Position numbers and translations under genes: made by a program. The notes beneath the pieces are model-generated. The model was not told the origin of the DNA, did not search any database, and saw only the letters and a program-made list of their open reading frames with translations. From Phocoena phocoena (lineage: Eukaryota > Chordata > Mammalia > Artiodactyla > Phocoenidae), in contig NC_089219.1 in assembly GCF_963924675.1 (NCBI RefSeq), positions 153,904,288-153,968,287 of the forward strand: a stretch of DNA of 64,000 nucleotides. The letters run 5' to 3'. Positions within the stretch are counted from its first letter, which is position 1. The number at the start of each line of letters is the position of its first letter. Below are positions 47,193-59,689 of the stretch, piece after piece.

Positions 47193-49414
47193 TTATAAGG
47201 TTTTAAAATCTAGTGGAGCAAGCTCATGTTCCAAACGTCTTTTTTCTAAAAACAATACTATCATATCAAACACACAAATGTAAAGAATCCAAAGATTTCT
47301 AAAATATTTTCTACTTACGTGCTTTAAATCTGTTGACCGTTTCAGATTTTTTTTTTTCCCCCTAAAGCTGTAATTCAGGGGAAAAAGAAAAAAAAAGGGT
47401 TTTGACTCTGGGTTTAATTAATGACCTTTGTTTCTAAGTTACAAAATAAGAAGCAAAAGTATTACTGTTAAATAAGGTGAACGTTTTAACATCTAATATA
47501 TAATTGTATAAGAAGAAAAATCTGTACAGTATTCTCATCAAGATGATTCTTTGGAAAAATTAAACTGGTTTAACAATTTTGGCTTAAAACACCTCTATGC
47601 CTTCTCCCTGATTTTACCACCATTTAAAAACAATGCAGGCACAGTGTTCTCGTTTGTAACTCCTGAGATTATTTTCTCTTGAAAAATCCAGTTATTTTGG
47701 ATTGCCTAAATTTCCCCTACTGTATTTTCTGGTCATATAAACTAACATCAATTTATTTAAGATTATAAAATTGCAAATTAAAGAGTTCAGCTAAATAGAT
47801 GATAATAAGTAATATCTTTGTAAAAGGAGATTATTTTATGTAATGCTAAAAGATCACATAGACTTGATGTGCCAACTTAAATTGTAATTTCCAGACCCTT
47901 AGCTAACTTTATCACCTTAAACTAATACTGTATTAATTTGAATTAGTAATAATCTCTGGATACTCAAACAACAAATTAAAAAATTCTCCCACTGTTATTT
48001 AATGCATCCTAACATAGCCAACAGTAACAGGTTGGAAGCTTATGTAAATGCCTTTGGGTTATGTTAATGTACACATTGAGTTTTTAAGAAAAGTACAAAA
48101 TGTCTGGGCCAGTAGGGAAATGTGTATGCAAGATAATGGATGTGTTTTTGCTTATCAAGGGGAAAAAAAGGAATAACTTTATCTGAAATTGAAAATGTTC
48201 TTGCTGTGTCAAAACATAAAAGAGACAAATCCGAGGTTGTGTCATAAGCTTAGATGGTCTGAGGGGAAGTAAACTTTATTTTCTTGTGTGTAAAATAGCT
48301 ACAAATAATGAGTTTGCGAAGCATAATTATATATGTTAAATTTTTAAATGCAGTTAGACCAATGTTAATTAATTTACTCATTAGTATTGTGTTCCCTTAC
48401 TGAGATTTTTCTGCCCATTTATATAATCAATTTAACCTATTCCAAAACAACAGAAATCTCTTTTTATCATTAATATATTCTGTTAATATTAATTCTTTGT
48501 TCTTTTGGCATGTTTTACATTTTAACAAAGATCCTTCTTTTTGAAAAAGTTAATATTTCTAATAATTATTACTACCTATATCTGAGTGTTTTAAAAAAAC
48601 ATTGTTTATTTCTTGCCTTTAAATACTTTGATGTAAGTTCATATCTTGTATCCTCTAACAACTCTTTCGAATTTTATCTTGCCCAAATTCAGGCCCCTTA
48701 CTCAGAATCGTAAAACTGTTAGGATGTCTTATTTTACCAGCCTATTTATGGGTTTTTTTAGATGGCCATGGGTAGCACGTGAATTTATTTTTTACCTTAT
48801 AAAAGGTGAGATACGAAAAATAATTAGTTATATTTGACATTCTCCAGATGATTGATTAGCTCAACACCGTTGTTAGAGCCATCCTTTTCATTCCTGCTTA
48901 TCAAAAAGAAACATTCAGCTTTTTAGGGTTAAGTATTTATAAGTAAAATGTATTAATTTAACCATTTCAGTGATTCCATTGAAAACAATCATACTCACAT
49001 TCCACTTTGAAAAGAAACGTTCTGATGTTCATGTACAAAAACTGACACAATAATTGCCAACACATCTATTTATTTTAGGTTTTGTCCCTAGGTTTAAATA
49101 TCCTTGTCAACTGGTGACATTCTTACTTTATGGCATAAAATAAAGGCCCTGGAGATTTGCTAGTATCCTCACTCTCTCACACAAATTGATTGCATATTTT
49201 ACTTGAATTAAAAAGGCTCTACATTCCTACAATCTGTTGATTAACCAGAACCATTTAATCTTCTTATTACAGATGATAGTTAATTAATCATAATTACAGA
49301 TTACTTTTCCTTGCATCTACTAAAGGCCCCTGCTACAAGCTAAAGATCAGGAATTCAGTCTTTTGAAAGAAATAACAAAGGAACATCAATTAAAAAAAAC
49401 TGAACCTGGTACTC

Positions 49415-49723
49415 GTTTTTTTTTAAAAAATTTTATTTTATTTATTTTTGGCTGCGTCGGGTCTTAATTGCGCCATGCAGGATCTTCATTGAGGCATGCG
49501 AGACCTTGCAGCACGCAGGCTCTTCATTGCGGTGCGTGGTCTTCTCTCTAGCTGTGGCCCCAGGGCAAGTGGGCTCTGTAGTTGTGGCTCTGAGCTCAGC
49601 AATTTTGCACACGGGCTTAGCTGCTGCGCAGCCTGTGGAAACTTAGTTCCCTGACCAGGGATCAAACCTGCGTCCCCTGCATTGTAAGGCGGATTCTTTA
49701 CCACTGGACCACCAGGGAAGTCC
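49415..49723 (-). mobile_element. CHR-class SINE, variant subfamily
   Basis: Perfect 15-bp TSD CTGAACCTGGTACTC (49400-49414 and 49724-49738). The body differs from the other long copies: GGCTGCGTCGGGTCTTAATT, then CATGCAGGATCTTCATTGAG, with GGTAAAGAATCC-type head sequence in reverse. Confidence 0.92.
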
Positions 49724-49869
49724 CTGAACCTGGTACTCTTGACTTGGATATGATAGGATACACTCATGGGTACAGACCTCCCTAAATAAGTGGACATCAT
49801 TACCATGGATCTGTTAGACTGAACCAAGTGACTGAGTCAGAATTCCTAGAGTGGTTTTGGTCTAGATTT

Positions 49870-50060
49870 GAACAGGGGTCAGCAAACTATGGCCCTCGGG
49901 ACAAATCCAACTAGCTGTCCGATTTTGTAAATAACGTTTTATTGGAACACAGCCATGCTCATTGAGTCACTATTATCTATGGCTGCTTTCCTACTACGAC
50001 AGCAGGATTGAGTGGTTGCAAACAGAGTATGCAACTGATCTAAAAGTATACAACTTTGTA
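49870..50060. mobile_element. hAT-type DNA transposon fragment
   Basis: CAGGGGTCAGCAAACTATGG is the terminal sequence of a common non-autonomous hAT family. GTTTTATTGGAACACAGCCA and ATCTATGGCTGCTTTCCTAC are its internal landmarks. The far end is lost. Confidence 0.75.
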
Positions 50061-50392
50061 GAAGTAGACTACCTAACCCCAGATCAATAAAATAAAAATG
50101 AATTACCTACAACTAAGTGGACTAAATGAACCGATTTCATATGATTAACATTTATATTAATTGACATAAGAAAAAAAACCCCTTTCTTTTTAAATGTATT
50201 TCTTATCCTCTACTTAGAATATACCTAAAATTTTTTAAATAATATATTTTATTTAACCCAAATATCAACATTTCAACATGTAATCAATGTAAAAAATATT
50301 AGAGATATTTTACATTTTAAATTCTCTATCTTCAATTTTATTTTAAATGCAGTGTTTATTTTTATACTTACAGCCCACTGAATCACGTTTTT

Positions 50393-50745
50393 TAACATTT
50401 AAAAAAATTAATTTATTTATTTTTGGCTGCGTTGGGTCTTCATTGCTGCGCGCGGGCTTTTCTCTAGTTGCGGAGAGCAGGGGCTACTCTTTGTTGAGGT
50501 GCGTGGGATTCTCATTGCAGTGGCTTCTCTTGTTGCGGAGCGTGGGCTCTAGGAGCACGGGCTTCAGTAGTTGTGGCACATAGGCTCAGTAGTTGTGGCT
50601 TGTGGGCTCTAGAGCGCAGGCTCAGTACCTGAGGCGCACAGGCTTAGTTGCTCCACGGCATGTGGGATCTTCCTGGACCAGGACTCGAACCCGTGTCTCC
50701 TGAATTGGCAGGCGGATTCTTCACCACTGTGCCACCAGGGAAGCC
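50393..50745 (-). mobile_element. CHR long SINE
   Basis: TTTTTGGCTGCGTTGGGTCT to CACCAGGGAAGCC, with the TSD CTGAATCACGTTTT (50378-50391) and CTGAATCGCATTTT (50746-50759). Confidence 0.93.
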
Positions 50746-50859
50746 CTGAATCGCATTTTGAATGTCATTTTGTCCCAATTGAGCTTTTAAATTTCAAAAG
50801 GAAGAAAAATATTCCATGAGTGATCCTAATATAGATTATAAGCTAATGTATCATTAGGA

Positions 50860-50866
<7 letters not shown>

Positions 50867-50894
<28 letters not shown>

Positions 50895-51087
50895 TGGTAC
50901 GCGGGCCTCTCACTGTTGTGGCCTCTCCCGTTGTGGAGCACAGGCTCCGGACGCACAGGCTCAGCAGCCATGGCTCACGGGCCCAGCCGCTCTGCAGCAT
51001 GTGGGATCTTCCTGGACCGGGGCACGAACCCATGTCCCCTGCATCGGCAAGCGGACTCTCAACCACTGCACCACCAGGGAAGCCCCC
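50867..51087 (-). mobile_element. CHR short SINE
   Basis: Poly(T) and a complete body with the 16-bp TSD TCATTAGGACAATTTT (50851-50866 and 51088-51103). It lies 115 bp from the L1 insertion. Confidence 0.96.
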
Positions 51088-51569
51088 TCATTAGGACAAT
51101 TTTAAAAGAACAATTTGTAAATTGTAATGACATGTATTGATTGGACTTGTCTACAGAACAATGATAGCACAGGTTAAATAATATGGAAAGTGCCTTTACT
51201 AAGTTCCTATACTTTTTTTTCCCCTTTACTTGTGATGTCTTTTTTTTTTTAACATCTTTATTGGAGTATAATTCCTTTATAATGTTGTGTTAGTTTCTGC
51301 TGTATAACAAAGCTATATGTATACATATATCCCCATATTCCCTCCCTCTTGCTTCTCCCTCCCACCCTCCCTATCCCACCCCTCCAGGTGGTCACAAAAA
51401 ACCAAGGTGATCTCCCTGTGCTATGCAGCTCTTTCGAACTACCTATCTATTTTACATTTGGTAGTGTATATATGTCAATTCTACTCTTTCACTTCGTCCC
51501 AGCTTACCCTTCCCCCTGCCTGTGTCCTCAATCCATTCTCTACGTCTCTGAACCTGCCCCTAGGTTCAT

Positions 51570-54500
51570 CAGAACCTTTTTTTTTTTTTAGACTCCATAT
51601 ATATGTGCTAGCATACGATATTTGTTTTTCTCTTTCTGACTTACTTCAGACTGTATGACAGATCTAGGTACATCCACCTCACTACAGGTAACTCAATTTC
51701 GTTTCTTTTTATGGCTGAGTAATATTCCATTATATATATGTGCCACAGCTTCTTTATGCATTCATCTGTCAATGGACACTTAGGTTGCTTCCATGTCCTG
51801 GCTATTGTAAATAGTGCTGCATTGAACATTGTGGTACATGACTCTTCTTGAATTATGGTTTTCTCTGGGTATATGCCCAGTAGTGGGATTGCTGGGTCGT
51901 ATGGTAGTTCTATTTTTAGTTTTTTAAGGAACCTCCATACTGTTCTCCATAGTGGCTGTATCAATTTACATTTCCACTAACAGTGCAAGAGAGGTCCCTT
52001 TTCTCCACAACCTCTCCGGCATTTATTGTTTCTAGATTTTTTTGATGATGGCCATTCTGACTCGTGTGAGGTGATAACTCATTGTAGTTTTGATTTGCGT
52101 TTCTCTAATGATTAGCGACATTGAGCATCCATTCATGTGTTTGTTGGCAGTCTGTATATCTTCTTTGGAGAAATGTCTATTTAGACCTTATGCCATTTTT
52201 GGATTGGGTGGCTTGCTTTTTTGATATTGAGCTGCATGAGCTGCTTGTATATTTTGAGGATTAATTCTTTGTCTGTTGCTGCATTTGCAAATATTTTCTC
52301 CCATTCTGAGGGTTATCTTTTTGTGTTGCTTATGGTAACCTTTGCTGTGCAAAAGCTTTTAAGTTTCATTAGGTCCCATTTGTTTATTTTTGTTTTAATT
52401 TCCATTTCTCTAGGAGGTGGATCAAAAAGGATCTTGCTGTGATTTATGTCAAAGAGTGTTCTTCCTATGTTTTCCTCTAAGAGTTTTATAGCGTCTGGCC
52501 TTATATTTGGGTCTTTAATCCATTTTGAGTTTATTTTTGTGTATGGTGTTAGGAAGTGTTCTAATTTCATTCTTTTACATGTAGCTGTCTGGTTTCCCAG
52601 CGCCACTTATCGAAGAGGCTGTCTTTTCTCCATTGTATATTCTTGCCTCCTTTATCAAAGCTAAGGTGACCATATGTGCATGGGTTTATCTCTGGGCTTT
52701 CTATCCTGTTCCACTGTTTTTGTGCCAGTGCCATGCTGTCTTCATTACTGCAGCTTTGTAGTATAGTCTGAAGTCAAGGAGCCTCATTCCTCCAGCTCCG
52801 TTTTTCGTTCTCAAGACTGCTTGGGCTATTCGGGGTCTTTTGTGTTTCCATACAAATTGTGAAATTTTTTGTTCTAGTTCTGTGAAAAATGCCATTGGTA
52901 GTTTGATAGGGACTGCATTGAGTCTGTAGATTGCTTCGGGTAGTATAGCCATTTTCACAATGTTGATTCTTCCAACCCAAGAACCTGGTATATCTCTCCA
53001 TCTGTTTGTATCATCTTTAATTTCTTTCATCAGTGTCTTATAGTTTTCTGCATACAGGTCTTTTGTCTCTTTAGGTAGGTTTATTCCAAGGTATTTTATT
53101 CTTTTTGTGCAATGGTAAGTGGGAATGTTTCCTTAATTTCTCTTTCAGATTTTTTGTCATTAGTGTATAGGAATGCAAAGATTTCTGAGCATTAATTTTG
53201 TATCCTACTACTTTACCAAATTGATTGATTAGCTCTAGTAGTTTTCTGGTAGCATCTTTAGGTTTCTCTAGGTAGAGTATCATGTCATCTGCAAACAGTG
53301 ACAGTTTTATTGCTTCTTTTCCAATTTGCATTCCTTTTATTTCTTTTTCTTCTTTGATTGCTGTGGCTAAAACTTCCAAAACTATGTTGAATAATAGTAG
53401 TGAGAGTGGACACCCTTGTCTTGTTCCTGATCTTACTGGAAATGCTTTCAGTTTATCACCATTGAGAATGAGGTTGGCTGTGGGTTTGTCATATATGGCC
53501 TTTATTATGTTGAGGTAGGTGCCCTCTATGCCTACTTTCTGGTGAGTTTTTATCATAAATGGGTGTTGAATTTTGTTGAAAGTTTTTCTGCATATATTGA
53601 GATGATCATATGGTTTTTCTCCTTCAATCTGTTAATATGGTGTATCACATTGATTGATTTGCATATATTGAAGAATTCTTGCATTCCTGGTATAAACCCC
53701 ACTTGATCACGGTGTATGATCCTTTTAATATGCTGTTGGTATTCTGTTTGCTAATATTTTGTTGAGGATTTTTGCATCTATGTTCATCAGTGATATTGGA
53801 CTGTAGTTTTCTTTTTGGTGACATCTTTGTCTACTGTTGGTATCAGGGTTATGGTGGCTTTGTAGAATGGGTTTGGGAATATTCCTTCCTCTGCCATATT
53901 CTGAAAGAGTTTGAGAATGATAGGTGTTAGCTCTTCTCTAAATGTTTGATAGAATTCGCCTGTGAAGCCATCTGGCCCTGGACTTTTGTTTGTTGGAAGA
54001 TTTTTAATCACAGTTTCAATTTCAGTGCTTGTGATTTGTCTGCTTATATTTTCTATTTCTTCCTGTTTCAGTCTCAGAAGATTGTGCTTTTCTAAGAATT
54101 TGTCAATTTCTTCTAGCGTGTCTATTTCATTGGCATATACTTGCTTGTAGTAATCTCACATGATCCTTTGTATTTCTGCAGTGTCAGTTGTTACTTTCTT
54201 TTCATTTCTAATTCTGTTGATCTGAGTCTTCTCCCTTTTTTTCTTGATGAGTCTGGCTAGTGGTTTATCAATTTTGTTTATCTTCTTAAGGAACCAGCTA
54301 TTAGTTTTATTGATCTTTGCTATTGTTTCTTTCATTTCTTTTTCATTTATTTCTGATCTGATCTTTATGATTTCTTTCTTTCTGCTAACTTTGGTTTGTT
54401 TGTTTTTTTGTTCTTCTTTCTCTAATTGCTTTAGGTGTAAGGTTAGGTTTTTATTTGAGATTTTTTTTTTTGTTTCTTGAGGTAGGGTTGTATTGTTATA

Positions 54501-55395
54501 AACTTCCCTCTTAGAACTGCTTTTGCTGCATCCCATAGGTTTTGGATCACTGTGTTTTCTTTGTCATTTGTTTCTAGGTATTTTTTGATTTCCTCTTTGA
54601 TTTTCTCAGTGATCTCTTGGTTATTTAGTAGCGTATTGTTTAGCCACCAGGTGTTTGTATTTTTTCCAGATTTTTTTTCCTGTAATTGATATCTAGTCTC
54701 ATAGAATTGTGGTCAGGAAATATACTTGATATGATTCCAAATTTCTTAAATTTACCAAGGTTTGATTTGCAACCCGAGATATGATCTATCCTGGAGAGTG
54801 TTCCATGAGCACTAAAGAAGAAAGTGTATTCTGTTGTTTTTGGATGAAATGTCCTATAAATATCAATTAAGTCCATCTTGTTTAATGTATCATTTAAAGC
54901 TTGTGTTTCCTTATTTATTTTCATTTTGGATGATCTGTCCATTGGTGAAAGTGGGGTGTTAAAGTCCCCTACTATGATTGTGTTACTGTCAATTTTCCCT
55001 TTTATGGCTGTTAGCATTTGCCTTATGTATTGAGGTGCTCCTATGTTGGGTGCATAAATATTTACAATTGTTATATCTTCTTCTTGGATTGATCCCTTGA
55101 TCATTATGTAGTGTCCTTCCTTGCCTCTTGTAATAGTCTTTATTTTAAAGTCTATTTTGTCTGATATGAGAATTGCTACTCCAGCTTTCTTTTGATTTCC
55201 ATTTGCATGGAATATCCTTTTCCATCCCCTCTCTTTCAGTCTCAATGTGTCCCTAGGTCTGAAGTGGATGTCTTGTAGACAGCATATATATGGGTCTTGT
55301 TTTTGTATTCATTCAACCAGTCTGTGTCTTTTGGTTGGAGCATTTAATCCATTTACATTTAAGGTATTTATTGATATGTATGTTCCTATTACCAT
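51570..55395 (-). pseudogene. L1 ORF2 remnant (endonuclease-reverse transcriptase)
   Basis: The start matching MVIGTYIS of the other L1 lies at 55395. The endonuclease portion is open over 55245-54640, giving NIYAPNIGAPQYIRQMLTAI and IVGDFNTPLSPMDRSSKMKI. The RT domain is split over 54011-53787 and 53556-53071, with [13 protein letters not shown] as the catalytic box, and the C-terminal part over 53030-52701 and 51964-51641. At least five frame breaks are visible. Confidence 0.9.
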
Positions 55396-55449
55396 TTTCT
55401 TAATTGTTTGGGGTTTGTTTTTATAGGTCTTTTCCTTCTCTTGTGTTTC

Positions 55450-56317
55450 GTGCCTAGAGAAGTTCCTTTAGCATTTGTTGTAAAGCTGGTTTGGTGGTGC
55501 TGAATTCTCTTAGCTTTTGCTTGTCTGTAAAGGTTTTAATTTCTGCATCGAATCTGAATGAGATCCTTGCTGGGTAGAGTAATCTTGGTTGTAGGTTTTT
55601 CCCTTTCATCACTTTAAATATGTCCTGCCACTGCCTTCTGCCTTACAGAGTTTCTGCTGAAAGATCAGCTGTTAACCTAGGGGGATTCCCTTGTATGGTA
55701 TTTGTTGCTTTTCCCTTGCTGCTTTTAATTTTTTCTTTGCATTCAATTTTTGATATTTTGATTAATATGTGTCTTGGCATGTTTCTCCTTGGAGTTATCC
55801 TGTATGGGACTCTCTGCACTTCCTGGGCTTGATTGACTATTTCTTTTCCCATGTTAGGGAAGTTTTCAACTATAATCTCTTCAAATATTTTCTCACTCCC
55901 TCTCTTTTTCTCTTCTTCTTCTGGGACCCCTATAATTTGAATGTTGGTGCATTTAATGTTGTCCCAGAGATCTCTGAGGCTGTCCTCAATTCTTTTCATT
56001 CTTTTTTCTTTATTCTGCTCTGCATTAGTTATTTCCACTATTTTATCTTCCAGGTCACTTACCCGTTCTTCTGCCTCAGTTACTCTGCTGTTGATTCCTT
56101 CTAGAGAATTTTTAATTTCATTTATTGTGTTGTTCATCATTGTTTGTTTGTTCTTTAGTTCTTCTAGGCCCTTGTTAAACGTTTCTTGTATTTTCTCTAT
56201 TCTATTTCCAAGATTTTGGATCATCTTTACTATCATTACTCTGGATTCTTTTTCAGGTAGACTGCCTGTTTCCTCTTCATTTGTTTGGTCTGGTGGGTTT
56301 TTACCTTGCTCCTTCAT
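55450..56317 (-). pseudogene. L1 ORF1 remnant
   Basis: Starts MKEQGKNPPDQTNEEETGSL and stays open for 224 codons through the coiled coil (NSRVTEAEERVSDLEDKIVE) and RRM (NIQIIGVPEEEEKKRG). It runs into a stop at 55643 in the C-terminal domain (RLTADLSAETL-stop). The remaining C-terminal portion continues to about 55450 in other frames. Confidence 0.88.
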
Positions 56318-58316
56318 CTACTTCATATTTCTCTGTCTTCTCATTTTGTTTAACTTATCGTGTTTGGGGTCTCCTTTTTGCAGGCTGCAGGTTCATAGTT
56401 CCTGCTGTTTTTGATGTCTTGCCCCAGTGGGTGAGGTTGAACTAGTGGCTTGTGCAAGCTTCCTGGTGGGAGGGACTGGTGCCTGTGTTCTGTTGGAGGG
56501 GACTGGATCTTGTGTTTCTGGTGGGCAGGGCCAAGTCCGGTGTTGTGTTTTGGGGTGTTTGTGAACTTAGTATGATCTTAGGCAGCCTCTCTGGTAACAG
56601 GTGAGGTTGTGTTCCTGTCTTACTAGTTTTTTGGCATGGGGTGTCCAGCAGTGGAGCTTGCTGGCCATTGGGTGGAGCTGGGTCTTAGCATTGAGATGGG
56701 GATCTCTGGGAGATCTCTCACTGATTGATAGTACATGGGGTTGGGAGGTCGCTGGTGGCCCAATGTCCTGAACTCAGCTCTCCCACCTCAGAGGCCCAGG
56801 CCTGACACCAGGCCAGAGCACCAAGACCCTGTCAGCCACATGGCTCAGAAGAAAAGGGAGAAAAATAGAAAGAAAAATTTTTAAAAATTAAAAAAAATAA
56901 AATTTAATAAATTATTAACATAAAAAATAATAATTTTTTAAAAAAGAGAGAGCAACCGAACCAATAAACAAATCCACAAGTGATAACAAGCGCTAAAAAC
57001 TAAACTAAGATAAACATAAAAATCAGGAACAAATCAGTTGCAGACAGCAAACTTCAAGTCTACAGTTGCTCCCAAAGTCCACCGCCTCAATTTTGGGAAC
57101 ATTTGTTGTCTATTCAGGTATTCCACAGATGCAGGGTACATCAAGTTGATTGTGGGGATTTAATCCGCTGCTCCTGAGGCTGCTGGGAGAAATTTCCCTT
57201 TCTCTTCTTTGTCTGCTCAGCTCCTGGGGTTCAGCTTTGGTTTTGGCCCCGCCTATGGTGTAGGTCTCCTGAGGGCATATGTTCCCCACCCAGACAGGAG
57301 GGGGTTAAAGCAGCAGCTGATTAGGGGGCTCTTGCTCACTCAGGCCAGGGGGAGGGAGGGGTATGGTAGTCATAATTGGAACGTGGGGCGAGCCTGTGGT
57401 GGCATAGGCCGGTGTGACATTGCAACAGCCTGAGGCGCGGCATGCGTTCTCCCAGGAAAATTGTCCCTGGATCACGGGACCCTGGCAGTGGTGTGCTGCA
57501 CAGGCTCCTGGGGTGGTGTGGATAGTGACCTGTGCTTGCACACAAGATTCTTGGTGGCAGCGGTAGCAGCCTTAGCGTTTCATACCCATCTCTGGGGTCT
57601 GAGTTGACAGCCGTGGCTGGTGCCTGTCTCTGGAGGTCATTTAGGTGGTGCTCTGCCTTCTGTGGGCAGACGGGGAAGGAATCCCCTCTCTTCGCTCACC
57701 CCAAAACAATTGTCTCTTGCCTCTTCGGCAGTTCCAGGCTTTTTCCCGGACTCCACCCTGGGTAGCTGTGGTGCACTAGCCCCCTTCAGGCTGTGTTCAC
57801 GCAGCCAACCCCAGTCCTCCCCCTGGGATATGAAATCTGAAGCCTGAGCCTCAACTCCCAGCCCCCACCCGCCCCGACGGGTGAGCAGACAAGCCTCTCG
57901 GGCTGGTGAGTGCTGGTCGGCACAGATCCTCTGTGCAGGAATCTCTCCGCTTTGCCCTCTGCACCCCTGTTGCTGTGCTCTCCTCCGTGGCTCCAAAGCT
58001 TCTCCCCCCCACCCCCCACCTCCCATCCCCACCAGTGGAGGGGCTTCCTAGTGTGTGGAAACCTTTGCTCCTTCACAGCTCCCTCCAAAGGTGCAAGTCC
58101 CATCCCTATTCTTTTGCCTCTGCTTTTTCTTTGTTCTTTTGCCCTTACCCAGGTACATGGGGATTTTCTTGCCTTTTGGGAAGTCTGAGGTCTTCTGCCA
58201 GCATTCAGTAGGTGTTCTGTAGGAGTTGTTCCACTTGTAGATGTATTTTTGATGTATTTGTGGGGAGGAAGGTGATTTCCACATCTTCCTCCTCCACCAT
58301 CTTGAAGGTCCCCCCC
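56318..58316 (-). promoter_or_regulatory. L1 5' UTR / internal promoter region
   Basis: About 2 kb upstream of ORF1, GC-rich toward the outer end (57200-58300) with an A/T-rich stretch at 56870-56945. By analogy with other L1s it holds a sense pol II promoter and possibly an antisense one. Whether it is active cannot be told from sequence. Open frames here are chance. Confidence 0.65.
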
Positions 58317-58520
58317 AGTTCCTATACTTTTTATGGCCTAATTCCCTATTTTATAAGTTTGAGGCAATGGAACCAAATTGATGTACCTTATTTACCTCTA
58401 GAGTGATTTCCGTACTTATGGTCATGTAGATTATTTATATAGGTTCAATAAGAATCTGTCCTTTTTCTTACCAGAATATAATTAAATATTCACTATGCCA
58501 AAAATTCCATTTAATTAGGT

Positions 58521-59057
58521 GTGATAAGCCCTTTATTAAGGAACAAAGACTACATTTTACATGTGAGAATGACATCTATGAAGTCCTCCCAGGAGGGGAT
58601 GGCTCTGGGAGCCATCTGGGATGGCTTTATGACTTATGAAATTCCAGCCTTACAGGTAGTAAAAATTTCATTTCCTGGCAGGCATATTAACAAATATGGG
58701 AATCTTAGAGAAAATAGTGCTAATAAGGATGGTAAAATTTCTTCTGACACAAAAGTTATTCCCAGCCCTAGGAGTTTTACAAGCCTCCAGACAGAAGTTC
58801 ACTGTCAAGCCTCAGTGTCATGTGGCTCTAATTCTGTTAGCCACTCAAAAAGGAAGTGTTTATATGTTACATCAACTCCTCTTGTTATGCCTGTGGAAAT
58901 AAATTTTAGTCAAATAAAACAAAATATCAATTTAATAACACTGAGTCAGAAAACTGTTAATCTGCTTAGGTTTTCTCAAAGGCAAGAACTTGCCCACAGG
59001 AAAAGAAAAACTGCAGAAGCAAAACCTGACACTTTTTTCTGCTTCATTCATGACTGA
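58521..59057 (+). other. Unassigned 178-codon open frame
   Basis: An uninterrupted frame from ATG at 58521 to TGA at 59057 lies between the L1 and LTR-like copy B. The product is Ser/Lys-rich and I recognise no domain, signal peptide or membrane segment. Its place just upstream of a possible 3' LTR is where an env-type remnant would lie, but no retroviral motif supports that. Chance is the default reading. Confidence 0.3.
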
Positions 59058-59089
59058 GCACCACTGCGGGGTGGAGGTGGGGACATTCT

Positions 59090-59436
59090 ACATCTGGAGA
59101 TAATCCAAAAACAACAGGCTATCGTGACTGGCTCAGGACTCCAAAATAATAAACTCTCATTATTTCTCATAAATATGGACTCTGGCAGAAGCAATTTTTT
59201 CCTTGATTTTTACTATGCTAACAAGTGAAGATAAACTGTGAATATGATGGACATGTGAGAAAGCTGCTGATTTCTACCATGAATATTGTAGCCTTGGTCA
59301 TCTTTTTTTCCCTTTAAATACTTGTTGTGATTTGTATTTGACAAACCAATCTTTCTTTCTGAACTTGGACTCCCTTTTACCTTTTGCAGTAAATTGTTTA
59401 TTTGTCCAAATGTTTCTGTCTCTGAGTCTTTGACGG
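59090..59436 (+). mobile_element. LTR-like copy B
   Basis: Direct-repeat partner of 45590-45915, including the CCCTTTAAATACTTGTTGTG core and a matching 3' portion ending TCTTTGAC. Divergence is substantial, so the element is old. Boundaries with TG/CA ends could not be fixed. Confidence 0.5.
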
Positions 59437-59689
59437 CATTTACTGTGTGCTGACACTAACACCATATGCTGGAGCTGAGGATTTGGAAATGAACTTGGAG
59501 GAAGACACCTGCCTGTAAATAAAGAACTTCCCCTCAGATATTTGGCGGGATGTTAACACCACCTTCATTTGCTCTGACACTCCATGCAAAAGGAACGGAT
59601 CCTCAAAACAGTTACGCCTAAGAGGCCACCCGTCTCATCTGTGCCTCTCTTGCCCTACCGCACGCTTCAACCACTCTTGAATCCTCCCA

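Larger units (their letters stand above)
46000..51200. other. AT-rich sequence between the LTR-like copies
   Basis: AT-rich DNA with no recognisable gag, pol or env frame and no open frame over about 115 codons. It carries four CHR SINEs and a hAT fragment. If the flanking copies are LTRs, this is a decayed or non-autonomous internal region. Confidence 0.45.
51218..58316 (-). mobile_element. Full-length L1 (minus strand) with 5' UTR
   Basis: A 7.1-kb L1 flanked by the perfect 16-bp TSD AGTTCCTATACTTTTT (51202-51217 and 58317-58332). Read on the minus strand it begins GGGGGGACCTTCAAGATGGT; the AAGATGG core resembles the YY1 site at L1 promoters. It continues through a GC-rich 5' UTR of about 2 kb, ORF1, ORF2, a 3' UTR and two A tracts split by 19 bp. 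Both ORFs have frameshifts and stops, so it should be immobile despite its length. Confidence 0.94.

Noticed and set aside
57200..58290. Several GC-rich open frames of 60-130 codons on both strands
   Set aside because: They lie in the L1 5' UTR, where GC-rich sequence gives chance frames.
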